64,000 bases of DNA from Ophiura sarsii (lineage: Eukaryota > Echinodermata > Ophiuroidea > Amphilepidida > Ophiuridae): NCBI GenBank assembly GCA_035610835.1, contig CM069441.1, forward strand, positions 82,197,848 to 82,261,847, in the 5' to 3' direction. The position numbers were made by a program, and so were the translations under genes. Below are positions 1 to 12,100 of the stretch, in pieces. Under the pieces are notes generated by a model. It was not told the origin of the DNA. It saw only the letters and a program-made list of their open reading frames with translations, and ran no database searches. How positions within the stretch are numbered: position 1 is the first letter of the stretch; each line of letters starts with the position of its first letter.

Positions 1-460
1 GATAGTAGGCCTACATAATTAGAAAACGATCAGAATAAGAGAAATATCAATAAATATCAGGGGTGGGGGCAAAAATGTGCATTTCATGTGAATCTTTTGA
101 TCATTCTTTTTTAAAATCAAAACACATTATTGGGTCAAAATGTATGTATAAAATTGATTATTTAACTAATTTATGAATTAGTCAATTTAAGTTTGTAATA
201 AATAATTCACCAACAGTGAAAGCCATTATTTCAACAAAAGGCATATTTAAAATACAAATTCATTCAATCCAAGGGAAAATAGCGACAAACACTCAATGAG
301 GGGGTGGGCAAATGTAGTATCCTTGTGAGCGGAGGGAGCGAAGCGAGTGGAGCGACCAGCGGGTGGGGTCCATGGGCCCGCCTTAGGGCCCCTGGAAGCT
401 CATGGGTTTCGGGCATTTTAAGGCAAAGATTCAGCATTCTGAAGCAAGATGAATTAGGGT

Positions 461-1535
461 GGTTCGAGATCCATTATATTGTTAAAAGCGAAACGCGCAA
501 ATATTTTCAGTTAATGAACTAAAATGGTCCAGACAAATTCCCTTCTTAGAATATTTGGTGTGGTTCGAGAGACATTATAATGTTGAAACCTGTACAAAAA
601 ATGCGAGCAATGCGCGCAAAGATTTTCAGTTTTTAAACTAATGGTCATTGGAAACCTTCCTGAAGCCATCTTGTTCAGCTTGAATAATGACACATTGAAA
701 TTAATGTGCGCGAAGCGGGCACAAATTGGCATTTTTAACGTTTAAAAGTTCCAGGATGAAGTTTTTAACGTCCCCCACTTAATATTTGGTGTAGTTCGAG
801 ACCCATTATAATGTTGAAACCTGTAGAACGAATGCGCGCGACGCGAAGCGCGCATAACTTAGCACTTATAACACTTAAAGGGACATTAAGTGGTGTTGAC
901 AATTTTAAATGTTTAAAAATTTACTTCCGAATGCAAGATGAACATTAACAATTGCCATTATTGTTGTTTCTACTAACAAAAACACAGCAAAACTTGATTA
1001 AAACAATATCATCGCTATTTATTGAAAAACGCCCTCTATGCAAATATGGTTCGCGTTATGTATCACGCGTACTACAGGGGGATACTATCGGACGTAAAAT
1101 GCTCGTCCCGGCTGTACGAGCATTTTTGAATCGACGTTTTTTTGTACAAAGAGAGCTGATTTTCTTAATCCTTATAGGTGTAAGTTCATACATGTAATAC
1201 AATTATAAAATATACTAATCTCAGTTTTTATCATAATTGAGGGCGCAGCCTCCAACACATCTCTTAGTGCTCCTTTAAAAGGTCCAGTATGAAGTTTTTA
1301 ACGTCCCCCACATAATATTTCGAATATTTACGGTGGTACGAGACCCATTATAATGTTGAAACCTATAAGAAAAATGAGGGCGATTCAAGTAAAAGAAATC
1401 GGTTTTTTTTAACTAAAATAGTCCAGAACGCCATATTGTTAAGCTTGAATAATAAAACATTGAAACTAATACGTGTAAAATTGGCATTTCTAACACTAAA
1501 AAGGTCCAGAATAACGTTTTTAACGTCCCCACATT
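461..1535. repeat. degenerate short repeats around 'TTCGAGACCCATTATAATG'
   Basis: A ~32-bp word of the form TTCGAGACCCATTATAATG followed by TTGAAACCTGTA recurs at about 461-490, 562-593, 793-824 and 1334-1368. It is often preceded by 'TTTTTAACGTCCCC' (about 761, 1291 and 1519) and 'AATATTTGGTG'. The copies are diverged and unevenly spaced. No gene is visible in 1-874 or 1279-1535. The ORF at 304-522 has no recognisable content. Confidence 0.6.
875..1278. mobile_element. TTAA-flanked MITE (piggyBac-like ends)
   Basis: A 404-bp non-coding element bounded by TTAA at 875-878 and 1275-1278. Its inverted ends read TTAAAGGGACATTAAG on the left and, on the opposite strand from the right, TTAAAGGAGCACTAAG. 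Related sequence recurs at 41051-41330 and 48945-49260, sharing the internal blocks 'AACATTTGATT/AACTTGATTAAAACAA' and 'TAAAATGCT'. TTAA target duplication is characteristic of piggyBac transposons; assigning this MITE to them is inference from the ends only. It is inserted in the degenerate repeat field around it. Confidence 0.6.
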
Positions 1536-2169
1536 AAAATTACGGGGACGTGACCCCGTAACCCCACCCGCCTATGCCCTACCCTTCCTCCTCCCCTAAA
1601 TACCCCTTCTCTTCTAAGGGCCCCGAACAAAAAATGAATTTAGGTGCTCGCCGAGGGCATTTTAAGCCGTTTCAAGGCTCACAAGCTTTATATTTTCCTA
1701 CATTCCAGGATTTCTTATGACATTTTTGCCCGGCTGGGTATCAACACATTGTTTTCCCCCTCTGATTGGTGTATAATGCGCGGACCCCAATAATTCTTTT
1801 CAATATAAGTGCCCGCTGAGGGCATTTCTAAGCCGTTTTAAGGCTCACAAGGCTTACTATTTTCATTTACATTACAGGATTTTTTTCCTCACATTTTTGC
1901 TTAAGCCATTTCAAACCAGTGTTTTAAAAGGTTCCTAACCGGGCACAAGTGCTACCGCAATAATACGACGGACACCAAATGCAGCGCCCACTAGCGACCA
2001 GTTGAAAAATAGGAATCGAACCACACAGCTAAACATCAATGTTCGCTTGCTCCTTGGACAAAAGAGGAGGAGGAAGTGCAACGCGATCGACCTCGTTAAC
2101 TAAATCCCTATTTCTATTCAACTTTACAGATTCAACAATAGATTCGACATTCCTGAGCAGTGTTGGAGT
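1536..2169. other. no gene seen; partial internal duplication
   Basis: No coding region is recognised. A phrase of about 60 bp ('GAGGGCATTT..AAGCCGTTT.AAGGCTCACAAG', then a CATTCCAGGATTT-like stretch) occurs twice, near 1655-1720 and 1815-1890, so the stretch contains a diverged direct duplication. Confidence 0.4.
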
Positions 2170-2315
2170 CGAGTCCTCATCATCCGAGTCCGAGTCCGAG
2201 TCCGAGTCCTTGAGGAAAGGACTCGAGTCCGAGTCCGAGTCTTTGCCAATTTTTATGTCCGAGTCCGAGTCCGAGTCCGAGTCATCAAAATCCGAGTCCG
2301 AGTCCTTATGTATCA
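2170..2315. repeat. (GAGTCC)n microsatellite 1
   Basis: Runs of the hexamer GAGTCC are interrupted by GAGTCCTTGAGGAAAGGACTC-type spacers. The hexamer leaves both strands open in several frames (Ser-Glu on the plus, Ser-Asp on the minus), so the overlapping ORFs at 2029-2398 are by-products of the repeat and not genes. Confidence 0.85.
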
Positions 2316-3315
2316 AATTCAAAACGCAGTTCACCAATACTATATCACGTTTTATTAATCAGAATTTCAGTTCTATACTGTTTACTTGTAATTACTAATT
2401 AAAGTATAATCACAGTCAGTTCAGTAACTAACTTATTAGGCTTGTGTTGTCTTTGTGGTTGTTCTTTTATTCACAAATCTGCAATTATTTGCGTGCAAAA
2501 TTACTTAAATTATAAAGAGTGTAGGAGGAAAACGTGAGGCCCGCAAGACGAGAGCAGCAAGTGTCACAACGCCAGATACTGATCACAAGTGCCACACATG
2601 TGGGAGATGCTTCCCTGCCCGGATTGGTCGATATTGTTAGTCATCTTCGGACACATAGATCAAATATAACGAACTAATCTTAGTCATTGTCATCTTTGCT
2701 TTGCGATGGACGAACAACAACAGATCAAGCTAAAGAAGTAAATTATTGCTATTGCTAAGGCTAATAATTCTGATGAAAGCCAGAATAAAATTTAATATTC
2801 TTTGTATTTCACTGTTTTTAAAGCAATACTAAATTGACGATATCTTTGGAACTGGGAGTACTTACATTGAAATAAGCATGTTTAGTAAAATAAGGCTATG
2901 AAAATGAAACAGGGAAGAAAATTGAATATTTCATTGCTTGACAACACCTGAGTTTTGACCTCATCAATCATCAAAAGCAGTTTTGAGTTGGCCTAATGTT
3001 ATATGTTGAATTTAAAGAAGATGCTCATTGCACTTCAGGTCCAGGAACATCAGCATCTGCACCATTTTGGGGGACAATCTGGCGCGATGTGGCCGCATGA
3101 TCAACCCCCCTCTGCTGAATATTCGTTCCACGGGAGCGCAGGCAAAATAACGGATGAATCGATTTATTTGTTGGGCATTTGTCTTGGTTCATTCGATCAT
3201 TCATTTATCAATATATCGGGAAGTTTTTTTTGCTAGCAGCGGACTGCAGAATTCAGTCCCTCAGCAAAACAAAATTTAGGTAAATTAATGAAAATAAAAC
3301 ACCTGAAAAACCCAA
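2316..3315. other. no gene seen
   Basis: AT-rich unique-looking DNA between the two GAGTCC arrays. The ORF at 3003-3236 has no recognisable domain. No RNA gene or terminal repeat was found. Confidence 0.4.
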
Positions 3316-3317
3316 TT

Positions 3318-3478
3318 TTGCCGGACTCGTTGAGGACTCGAAGCCGAGTCCTTGAGTCCTTGGGGTCCGAGTCCGAGTCCGAGTCCGAGTCTTTGAGTAC
3401 TGGGACCGAGTCCGAGTCCGAGTCCTTGAAAAAAAGGACTCGAGTCGGACTCGAGTCCGAGTCCGAGTCCCGAGTCCT
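3318..3478. repeat. (GAGTCC)n microsatellite 2
   Basis: A second hexamer array in the same orientation as the one 1.1 kb upstream. It has the same style of interruption (GAGTCCTTG, a purine run, then GGACTCGAGTC). The shared interruption pattern suggests a common origin, either duplication or a mobile carrier, and not two independent expansions. Overlapping Ser/Asp/Glu ORFs here are artefacts. Confidence 0.85.
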
Positions 3479-5103
3479 ACAACACTGTTCCTGAGTACCC
3501 TCTGTGTGCAATCTATGTGCCGCTGGTATAACCGCGGCATACATTTTGCTTATATATTTCTATCTGAGAGAAATTCCCTAAATCTTACTAGACGCTCTGA
3601 AGCACTGTTGATTGGAAGCGCAATTTGTTAAATACCAAATGAATATGTGGGAACACGTGTAGCTTCAATGAGTAATACAGTTTTGATAATTAACATCTGT
3701 TGACAAATTTAATATGATGAAATTGCATTAAATATCAAAACTCAATGTTCCGGTTATATGCGGATAATCAAAGTATTCACAAATTATAGCTAAATAAAGA
3801 TACGTCACAATCCCGTGTTCACTTTGAGTGCCCCAGACTGCCCCTTCTTCCTATAGTACATAAAAGACAATCAAATGTTATAACAAATCATACTCTGCCA
3901 CAACTCGGTCCATATACTTTAGTTTAACACGGTATGTCTTTTCATTGGATCTCAATATTAGCGACTACAAACTCATTATGATACTATTCCTATACCATCA
4001 CAATTCCACAACGCTATTGATTCACCTATTCAAAAGTCCCGCGAACATATGCATCACGACAGGTGATGCATTATGTCTTTGTGGTCTAGGGGTGGGCAAA
4101 CTGATTGCTCAAAGGATTCGATACCGTAGTGCTTCCTTGTCTCTTTATTCCAAGCTTGCTCTGATGTCAATTGTCTAAAGCTAACTATTGGGCTGAACTA
4201 TTATTAGAAAATTGACATGTCAAAATTGTTGTTTAATGGTATGGATGGACGTAATGAATATTAGTCAAACCTCTATTATGAATGAGATGAGAGCCAATGC
4301 CATTCCCCTGCAACATAGCAGATCGATACAGATGAGTGAAAATCAACGTGTCGCAAAAGCAAACAAAATCAAAAATTCAACAAAAATTAAAATGTTTGCA
4401 ACTTTCATTTCCAGATTTCTCTGTAATTTGTGCAGTATAGAGAATGATTTCGTTCGTAAGACTTATTTATGACCATGTGTTTTGAACTGACCACCCAAAA
4501 AGGGTGGTGGCGTTGCATTTTTGGTGACGAATCATCCATCTCTCTCTATTAACTCAACAACTAAATGTGGTAGAGCTAATGGTTTAGGTGTCATTTGAAA
4601 GCCTATTTATTTATCTAGCTACATTGTGTGAATAAATCAGGTATTTCTATAACTGTTTGGCTGAGATATGATTGATTATATTTCGAAAGTCAGGGTGGCG
4701 GCGGTGGCGGTAGCGGCGGTGGCGCTGTGTACAATCTCTATGGGAAATATACGTTCAATTTACAATAACTCCTCATCTCTGTATGGTACAAACATGATTT
4801 TGCTCTTATTTTATAGATTGTTTTATATTCTATAGGTTTCTGTTTCAACGCTTTTTTGCCCTCACTTTTTCACGTTGTCTGGCGATGCCTGTTCACCATT
4901 TAGGCAGGCGCTTACACGCCCTGGGCACTATTTAGTTCGATAATTAAAAATATCGTATTTTATCATTGTAGGTGCAACGGATAGGTCCCATTTATTCATT
5001 TAAATACAAACATACCATCCCCGGAGAAAGAAATTGCCCAAAAACCTCACATTTGGGTTACAAGCCTAGTCTTCGTGCTTTATTACACGAATTGCGCATT
5101 GAT
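3479..5103. other. no gene seen; short GGCGGT run
   Basis: No convincing coding sequence. ORFs at 3945-4178 and 4212-4472 have no recognisable motif. A short GGTGGCGGCGGTGGCGGTAG-type run lies at about 4692-4728. Confidence 0.4.
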
Positions 5104-5340
5104 CTACACTAAATCCTTACGCGTTTGGTGTATGGAACCCTTTATATCACCTTAAAACAAAAGGTTCCAAAAAGAACCATTTTAAGGTTCAAAATAGGCA
5201 AAATATGGGCAAACATTGGTCTTTCGAACCTCTAAAGGTTCTCTACAAAACCTTTTGGGGCCTTTAAAATCAAAGAACCTTTAAACCATTATACGGGACA
5301 GCCAAGAACCTCGCTGAAGCACCCTTTTTCTAATAGTGTA
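5104..5340. mobile_element. small MITE with TACACTA ends
   Basis: About 237 bp bounded by TACACTA (5104-5110) and TAGTGTA (5334-5340). The interior is full of short inverted AAGGTTC/GAACCTT words that would fold back. There is no coding capacity. The boundaries rest on the short inverted ends and the palindromic interior, so they are tentative. Confidence 0.45.
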
Positions 5341-5384
5341 CCCTAAAGCCATCTCCTCCTCTCAGCACTTCCCTTACTTGATAA

Positions 5385-7020
5385 TCTGGATATAAGGGCA
5401 CATGGGGCATCTGGATAAACGGAACGTGTGGTACATTATCATGATTATTATAGAGTGTCTGGATTATTCAGGGCATCCGTGGTATCTGGATTACGGGGTT
5501 CACTATAAAACGAGTCTCAAATTACCTGGATATACTATAAATGCGCAGGTGGGCCACCTGTGATAACTGGATTTTAAGGGTGTACACTCAGGTAGTATCT
5601 CGGGAGGCTTTATAGAACACAGCAAACATGATAAAGGAACTACATATACTATACGTTAAGGCCCCACATGCCTATTGGAGGAATAATGTATTTAATGTAA
5701 ATAGGCCAAACAAAACCCGGATGGCACACATTGTGCTCAAGTACAAGCGTGGAATGGTACAAGTGATCTTGATGATAGACTCCGCCGACCATAAAACTAA
5801 ACGACCGACTATAAAACTATAACGCTCAGAACGTAGGCCTACTGAATTACCTGGATACAGTATGTGCATATGGGCAGTGGGGACACTTGCACCAGCACCA
5901 TATGTTTAAAAAGGCATATTATGTGATCTTTTCCAGAGAGAGATTTTTTTTAGAAAGTAGATTTTCTTGCAGATTTACATTTCTGATCATAAATCGTACA
6001 TATATTCCAAGTTACAGTGCGATACGATTCCTAATTCAGAATCATGGTTTTAGAGTGAATTTACACTAGAATAAAATAAGTTGTCGGATATCCGACAGTT
6101 TATTTTCACTCTAAAACCATGATTTTGAAGTAATTAAGAATCGTATCGCCCTGTAACTTGGAATATGTCCGATTTATGATCAGAAATGTAAATCGGCAAG
6201 AAAATCTGCTTTCAATTTTTTTTCGATGTAGAGGGCGTTCCATGGAAAGATCACATAATATACCTCTAAAGGAGGAAAACGGGGTGGCAGGGCAATACAA
6301 GAATCGGGGGAGACATTTAAAAGCTAATTTTAAGTAACTTTCAATTTTGACATTAAAATTCAACTTTTTATTATTTGGGGTACAAAATAGGTAGAGACAT
6401 GCGCTGACAGGAGTATAACTGGGGGTATTAAGAACACGTTGATGGAGTAGGCCTACTCGGATTAAGATCTTGGGTATCTGTATTATTTAAGAGCACATTG
6501 GGCCTAGGCCCATGGTGTATTAAGGGCACCATGTTACTTACATTATATCAAGGGCACCTTAGTACCTGAATTATTTAAGGACTCTTGATTGATATTTATA
6601 TAAACATTTATAACACTTTGATATTACTGACCTCTGCCTATTGTGATATGACTTTTACTGTCCGCTATCTTCGGCACCCGCGTTTAATTTACTTGACTAT
6701 GATAAAGTAAGGGCACCTGGGTATCTCGAGATAACGGCACACTGCAGTGGGCCTACCTTGATTATGTGGTATCCAGTGCATTATTAAGGGCACCTGGGGT
6801 AACTGGATTAGGGGGTAGGGCTTAGGCCTATGGGGTCCCTGGATAAAATGGGACTGAACGGGTACCTGCATTTCAGGTCTCATGGGAGGCCTACATAGGT
6901 ATCTGGAAACACAAACGTAGGCCTACCTAAAAAAGCAATGTATAACCTGGATTATCAAAAGCACCTGCGATATTCGGGTTATTTAGGGCCCCGTCTGGAT
7001 TATGTATACATGTATTATAG
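5385..7020. repeat. degenerate minisatellite (GGGCACCTGGGGTATCTGGAT-like)
   Basis: Diverged units of the form 'AAGGGCAC.TGGGGTATCTGGATTA' recur through 5385-5625, 5840-5890 and 6405-7000 with irregular spacing of about 35-60 bp. A foldback element (5921-6265) lies inside the field. ORFs in this stretch are unsupported. Confidence 0.55.
5921..6265. mobile_element. foldback (long inverted-repeat) element
   Basis: Two arms of roughly 140-160 bp, about 5921-6062 and 6103-6265, are inverted copies. The left arm starts with 'ATTATGTGATCTTTTCC' and the right arm ends with 'GGAAAGATCACATAAT'. The spacer contains a perfect palindrome GTCGGATATCCGAC. There is no transposase. The whole element would form a long hairpin when single-stranded. 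Small ORFs at 5887-6069 and 6106-6363 are the same arm read on opposite strands. Confidence 0.75.
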
Positions 7021-7087
7021 GACATGTTCTTGATATTATTGTATCAAATTTTCTTACGCTTTGTTTACTTATTCCCCGTGAAATCTT

Positions 7088-7123
7088 CTAGCGGGTCCAG
7101 CGCGAAGCGCTGGTGCCCGCTAG
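7088..7123. repeat. near-perfect hairpin palindrome
   Basis: CTAGCGGG, CCAGCGC, a GAA loop, then GCGCTGG and CCCGCTAG form a ~15-bp stem with one small internal mismatch. It is GC-rich in AT-rich DNA. Its function is unknown; it may be a remnant of an element end. Confidence 0.7.
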
Positions 7124-8736
7124 TTCAATTAATTTCAAAGGTATTTCTGCAATTCATCAGAACGTTTTACATAGTCTACATGCATACATCACTTAAAAAT
7201 TCCAGAGTTTCATCTCATAGTTGCATCACTTTGACCCAACTTGTAAGATTTAACCCAATCGTCAGTTTTATATATAACAGCTTTACATCTCAGAAAGATA
7301 TCATCTCTATAAACATAAACCCTATTCAAATATTACATTAAATCATTTTGATGTTTTCCAAAATCAAAGTAAATATCAACATGTAGTGAATTATGTTTAC
7401 CATAATTCATATTTATACCAATCACAGTAACAGGTAGCGATAGGCGTGGAGCCAGCCAACTAATTAAAGTAAGAAGTCTCCACTCCAACCAGTCAAGGTA
7501 AGACGGACATCATCCTATATCATACGAAAATACAATTCATTTAAGTTAATTTGGCAAAACATTACATTTAGTAACCTGGATAGTTTAGTCCTTACAATTA
7601 CGTGATACAATGTATAAAATTCAACATTACAATGAAAGTAAAGAATTGTGAGATAGGCTTTTACGACGGGTATTCATAATATAAGTTAAAAGTTTAACGG
7701 GTTCGCCGTCGGACGAGTTTTAATCTGTCAAGCTTTCGTCAGGATTAGCTCTGACTTCTTCAGGACCAAATTATTATAATATTAAACAAAATATAGAGAT
7801 TGCCACTTCTCTTGTTATCATCATTTGGGCTGCCCCATGCCCGATGATTTGAGAGTAGGTGCCCTTTCCTACTTGTGAAAGAATTGGTGGCTCTGAAAAG
7901 AGCCGTTCAGTTGGATTGCCGCATCCACTGAACACGTAGGTTGCCACTGGCCTACTATATATAAGTACAGAACTTCATTTATACATTGTCCAATCAATTA
8001 ACTAATTTATACTAACGACTGTAACACCTATGCAGGGTAAGCCATATTGAGTTGCAGTTCATTAAACAATCGTAACATTGACATAAAACAATCCATTTTA
8101 TTATCACAAAATCGGAGCAATTTTATCACGCTAAAGCATACATAACCAATCGTTCGCGCAATCGCATCACGTTTCACATCACGCGCACCATACGCCATCC
8201 GCAAAACATGTATTGTTACCACCATGTGAGCATCTCAGGTATAAAACAAAAGACTTTCATTACACAAACTATTTTCACTCTCTACCATGTAAATACATTT
8301 CAGATTATTGAATAAAAATAATATGCGATTAGCATCTGTCAACCTTTGCTTCACGCACCACATGAGCATGACAATAGCTATTACACAGGATAATGTGAAC
8401 ACACCTTTTCAGTATAATTGCACTAGCTTTATATACTAAATAACTTTACATCGCCCCTCCTAGTGCCGCAGTGCCCTCACAAGGCTATATTAGGCAATAT
8501 TCATACGCATATATATTTTACGAGAGCCTATAACATTAACTTTTATCATAAAACGTTATTTCACCTAACAACAACTTTATCGGCTCAACTGTTTTAATAA
8601 AACACATATCATTAGGCCTATTAACTAAATATATTGAAAGAGTACGCGGAGGCCGACTCCGAAGTCACCTCTTATAAATAGATGTAGGTCTTCTTCTCTT
8701 TCCACCATCAAAGTCGTTACAAGATTCAAGATTATA
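7124..8736. other. no gene seen
   Basis: AT-rich DNA with no recognised coding region, RNA gene or clear repeat. A short block, 'CTGAAAAGAGCCGTTCAG..CCACTGAAC' (about 7893-7932), can pair imperfectly. The minus-strand ORF at 8028-8225 has no recognisable motif. Confidence 0.4.
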
Positions 8737-8749
8737 TTGGGTTCTTACT

Positions 8750-9150
8750 GCCGACCATCTCAAGGTGTCTCCAGTCAACCATCTCAGGCGTCTCCTGTCG
8801 ACCATCCCAGGCGCCTCCTGCTGACCCATTCAGGCGTCTCCTGTCGTCCATCTCAGGCGTCTACGTATCCTGTCAATTACTTCAGGCGTCTCCTTTCAAC
8901 CATCTCATGCGTCTCCTGCTGGTCCATTCAGGTGTCTCCTGTCAACCATCTCAGGCGTCTCCTGCTAAACCTTTCAGGCGTCTCCTGTCGTCCATCTCAG
9001 GCGTCTACGTCTCCTGTCGATCACTTCAGGCGTCACCTGTCGACCATTTCAGGCTTTCCCCTAAAGTGTGGACCATCTCCTGCCGACCATCTCAGACGTC
9101 TCCTGCCGACCATTGCAGGAGTTTTTTGCCGATCATCTCATACAAAGTCC
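8750..9150. repeat. ~24-bp minisatellite (CATCTCAGGCGTCTCCTG)
   Basis: Around fifteen imperfect units of the type CATCTCAGGCGTCTCCTGTC, mostly with 24-bp spacing. Because 24 is a multiple of 3, several frames stay open, giving a 208-aa plus-strand ORF (8737-9363) with Ser/Pro/His/Arg-rich repeats. Without a recognisable domain or splice context I treat that ORF as a by-product. Confidence 0.75.
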
Positions 9151-12100
9151 AGAAATTGGACTGACGGTCGGTACGGTGGCGTTCGTGCATGTGTATACAT
9201 CCAACTCAGATCATCTAAAGTTTCTGCAAAACCATACGCCAAAATGTCTTTCAATCTCTCACCATGCTCACTATACGTCGATCATTCGATCCATTATATT
9301 TATGTCAGCCCAGGCCCCTACCTGCACTGCAAAAAGGTTGCTTTTAAGCATTTAAGCTTTTAAGCTTTTAAATATTTAAAAATAATTATTTACTCAACAT
9401 TTTACACAACGTTGTTGAAGTATGCAACCGCTTAACAGTTGCGTACAATTTGTTTCTTGATGTATACAGGCCCACCAAAGAAATTGGTATTCAAATTCTA
9501 AACTCGAAAAAACAGGTCCCGAAATATCGAGTTTAGCGTAGCTCAGTACTGGGGCATTGTGGGATTTTGTTTTAAATCTCATAACAATCTATGGTTGATT
9601 TCAGAAGACCGCATTTTTAAAAATAATAATTGGACCCCTCTAAAGACCTCATTTAAAGAAATTGGTGTTGAAATTCTAAACTCGAAAAAACAGGTCTCGA
9701 AATATCGAGTTTAGGGTAGCTCAGTACTGGGGCATTGTGGGATTTTGTTTTAAATCTCATAACAATCTATGTTTGATTTCAGAAGACAGCAATTAAAAAA
9801 AAAAAATTGGACCCCTCTAAAGACCTCATTTAAAGAAATTGGTGTTCAAATTCTAAACTCGAAAAAGCAGGTCTCGAAATATCGAGTTTAGGGTAGCTCA
9901 GTACTGGGGCATTGTGGGATTTTGTTTTAAATCTCATAACAATCTATGGTTGATTTCAGATGACTGCATTTTTAAAAATAATAATTGGACCCCTCTAAAG
10001 ACCTCATTTAAAGAAATTGGTGTTCAAATTCTAAACTCGAAAAAACAGGTCTCGAAATATCGAGTTTAGGGTAGCTCAGTACTGGGGCATTGTGGGATTT
10101 TGTTTTAAATCTCATAACAATCTATGTTTGATTTCAGAAGACTGCATTTTTAAAAATAATCAAATAATAATTGGACCCCTCTAAAGACCTCATTTAAAGA
10201 AATTGGTGTTCAAATTCTAAACTCGAAAAAACAGGTCTCGAAATATCGAGTTTAGGGTAGCTCAATACTGGGGCATTGTGGGATTTTGTTTTAAATCTCA
10301 TAACAATCTATGTTTGATTTCAGAAGACTGCATTTTTAAAAATAATAATTGGACCCCTCTAAAGACCTCATTTAAAGAAATTGGTGTTCAAATTCTAAAC
10401 TCGAAAAAACAGGTCTCGAAATATCGAGTTTAGGGTAGCTCAGTACTGGGGCATTGTGGGATTTTGTTTTAAATCTCATAACAATCTATGGTTGATTTCA
10501 GAAGACTGCATTTTTAAAAATAATCAAATAATAATTGGACCCCTCTAAAGACCTCATTTAAAGAAATTGGTGTTCAAATTCTAAACTCGAAAAAACAGGT
10601 CTCGAAATATCGAGTTTAGGGTAGCTCAGTACTGGGGCATTGTGGGATTTTGTTTTAAATCTCATAACAATCTATGGTTGATTTCAGAAGACTGCATTTT
10701 TAAAAATAATCAAATAATAATTGGACCCCTCTAAAGACCTCATTTAAAGAAATTGGTGTTCAAATTCTAAACTCGAAAAAACAGGTCTCGAAATATCGAG
10801 TTTAGGGTAGCTCAATACTGGGGCATTGTGGGATTTTGTTTTAAATCTCATAACAATCTATGTTTGATTTCAGAAGACTGCATTTTTAAAAATAATAATT
10901 GGACCCCTCTAAAGACCTCATTTAAAGAAATTGGTGTTCAAATTCTAAACTCGAAAAAACAGGTCTCGAAATATCGAGTTTAGGGTAGCTCAGTACTGGG
11001 ACATTGTGGGATTTTGTTTTAAATCTCATAACAATCTATGTTTAATTTCAGAAGACTGCATTTTTAAAAATAATCAAATAATAATTGGACCCCTCTAAAG
11101 ACCTCATTTAAAGAAATTGGTGTTCAAATTCTAAACTCGAAAAAACAGGTCTCGAAATATCGAGTTTAGGGTAGCTCAATACTGGGGCATTGTGGGATTT
11201 TGTTTTAAATCTCATAACAATCTATGTTTGATTTCAGAAGACAGCAATTAAAAAAAAAAAATTGGACCACTCTAAAGACCTCATTTAAAGAAATTGGTGT
11301 TCAAATTCTAAACTCGAAAAAACAGGTCTCGAAATATCGAGTTTAGGGTAGCTCAATACTGGGGCATTGTGGGATTTTGTTTTAAATCTCATAACAATCT
11401 ATGTTTGATTTCAGAAGACTGCATTTTTAAAAATAATAATTGGACCCCTCTAAAGACCTCATTTAAAGAAATTGGTGTTCAAATTCTAAACTCGAAAAAA
11501 CAGGTCTCGAAATATCGAGTTTAGGGTAGCTCAATACTGGGGCATTGTGGGATTTTGTTTTAAATCTCATAACAATCTATGTTTGATTTCAGAAGACTGC
11601 ATTTTTAAAAATAATAATTGGACCCCTCTAAAGACCTCATTTAAAGAAATTGGTGTTCAAATTCTAAACTCGAAAAAACAGGTCTCGAAATGTCGAGTTT
11701 AGGGTAGCTCAATACTGGGGCATTGTGGGATTTTGTTTTAAATCTCATAACAATCTATGTTTGATTTTAGAAGACTGCATTTTAAAAAATAATAATTGGA
11801 CCCCTCTAAAGACCTCATTTAAAGAAATTGGTGTTCAAATTCTAAACTCGAAAAAACAGGTCTCGAAATATCGAGTTTAGGGTAGCTCAATACTGGGGCA
11901 TTGTGGGATTTTGTTTTAAATCTCATAACAATCTATGTTTGATTTCAGAAGACAGCAATTAAAATAAAAAAAATTGGACCCCTCTAAAGACCTCATTTAA
12001 AGAAATTGGTGTTCAAATTCTAAACTCGAAAAAACAGGTCTCGAAATATCGAGTTTAGGGTAGCTCAATACTGGGGCATTGTGGGATTTTGTTTTAAATC

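Noticed and set aside
2029..3544. Acidic Ser-Asp repeat proteins on both strands
   Set aside because: They are frame by-products of the GAGTCC hexamer and are equally open on opposite strands.
8737..9363. 208-aa Ser/Pro/His-rich protein
   Set aside because: The frame stays open because the minisatellite period is a multiple of three. There is no domain and no conserved ending.
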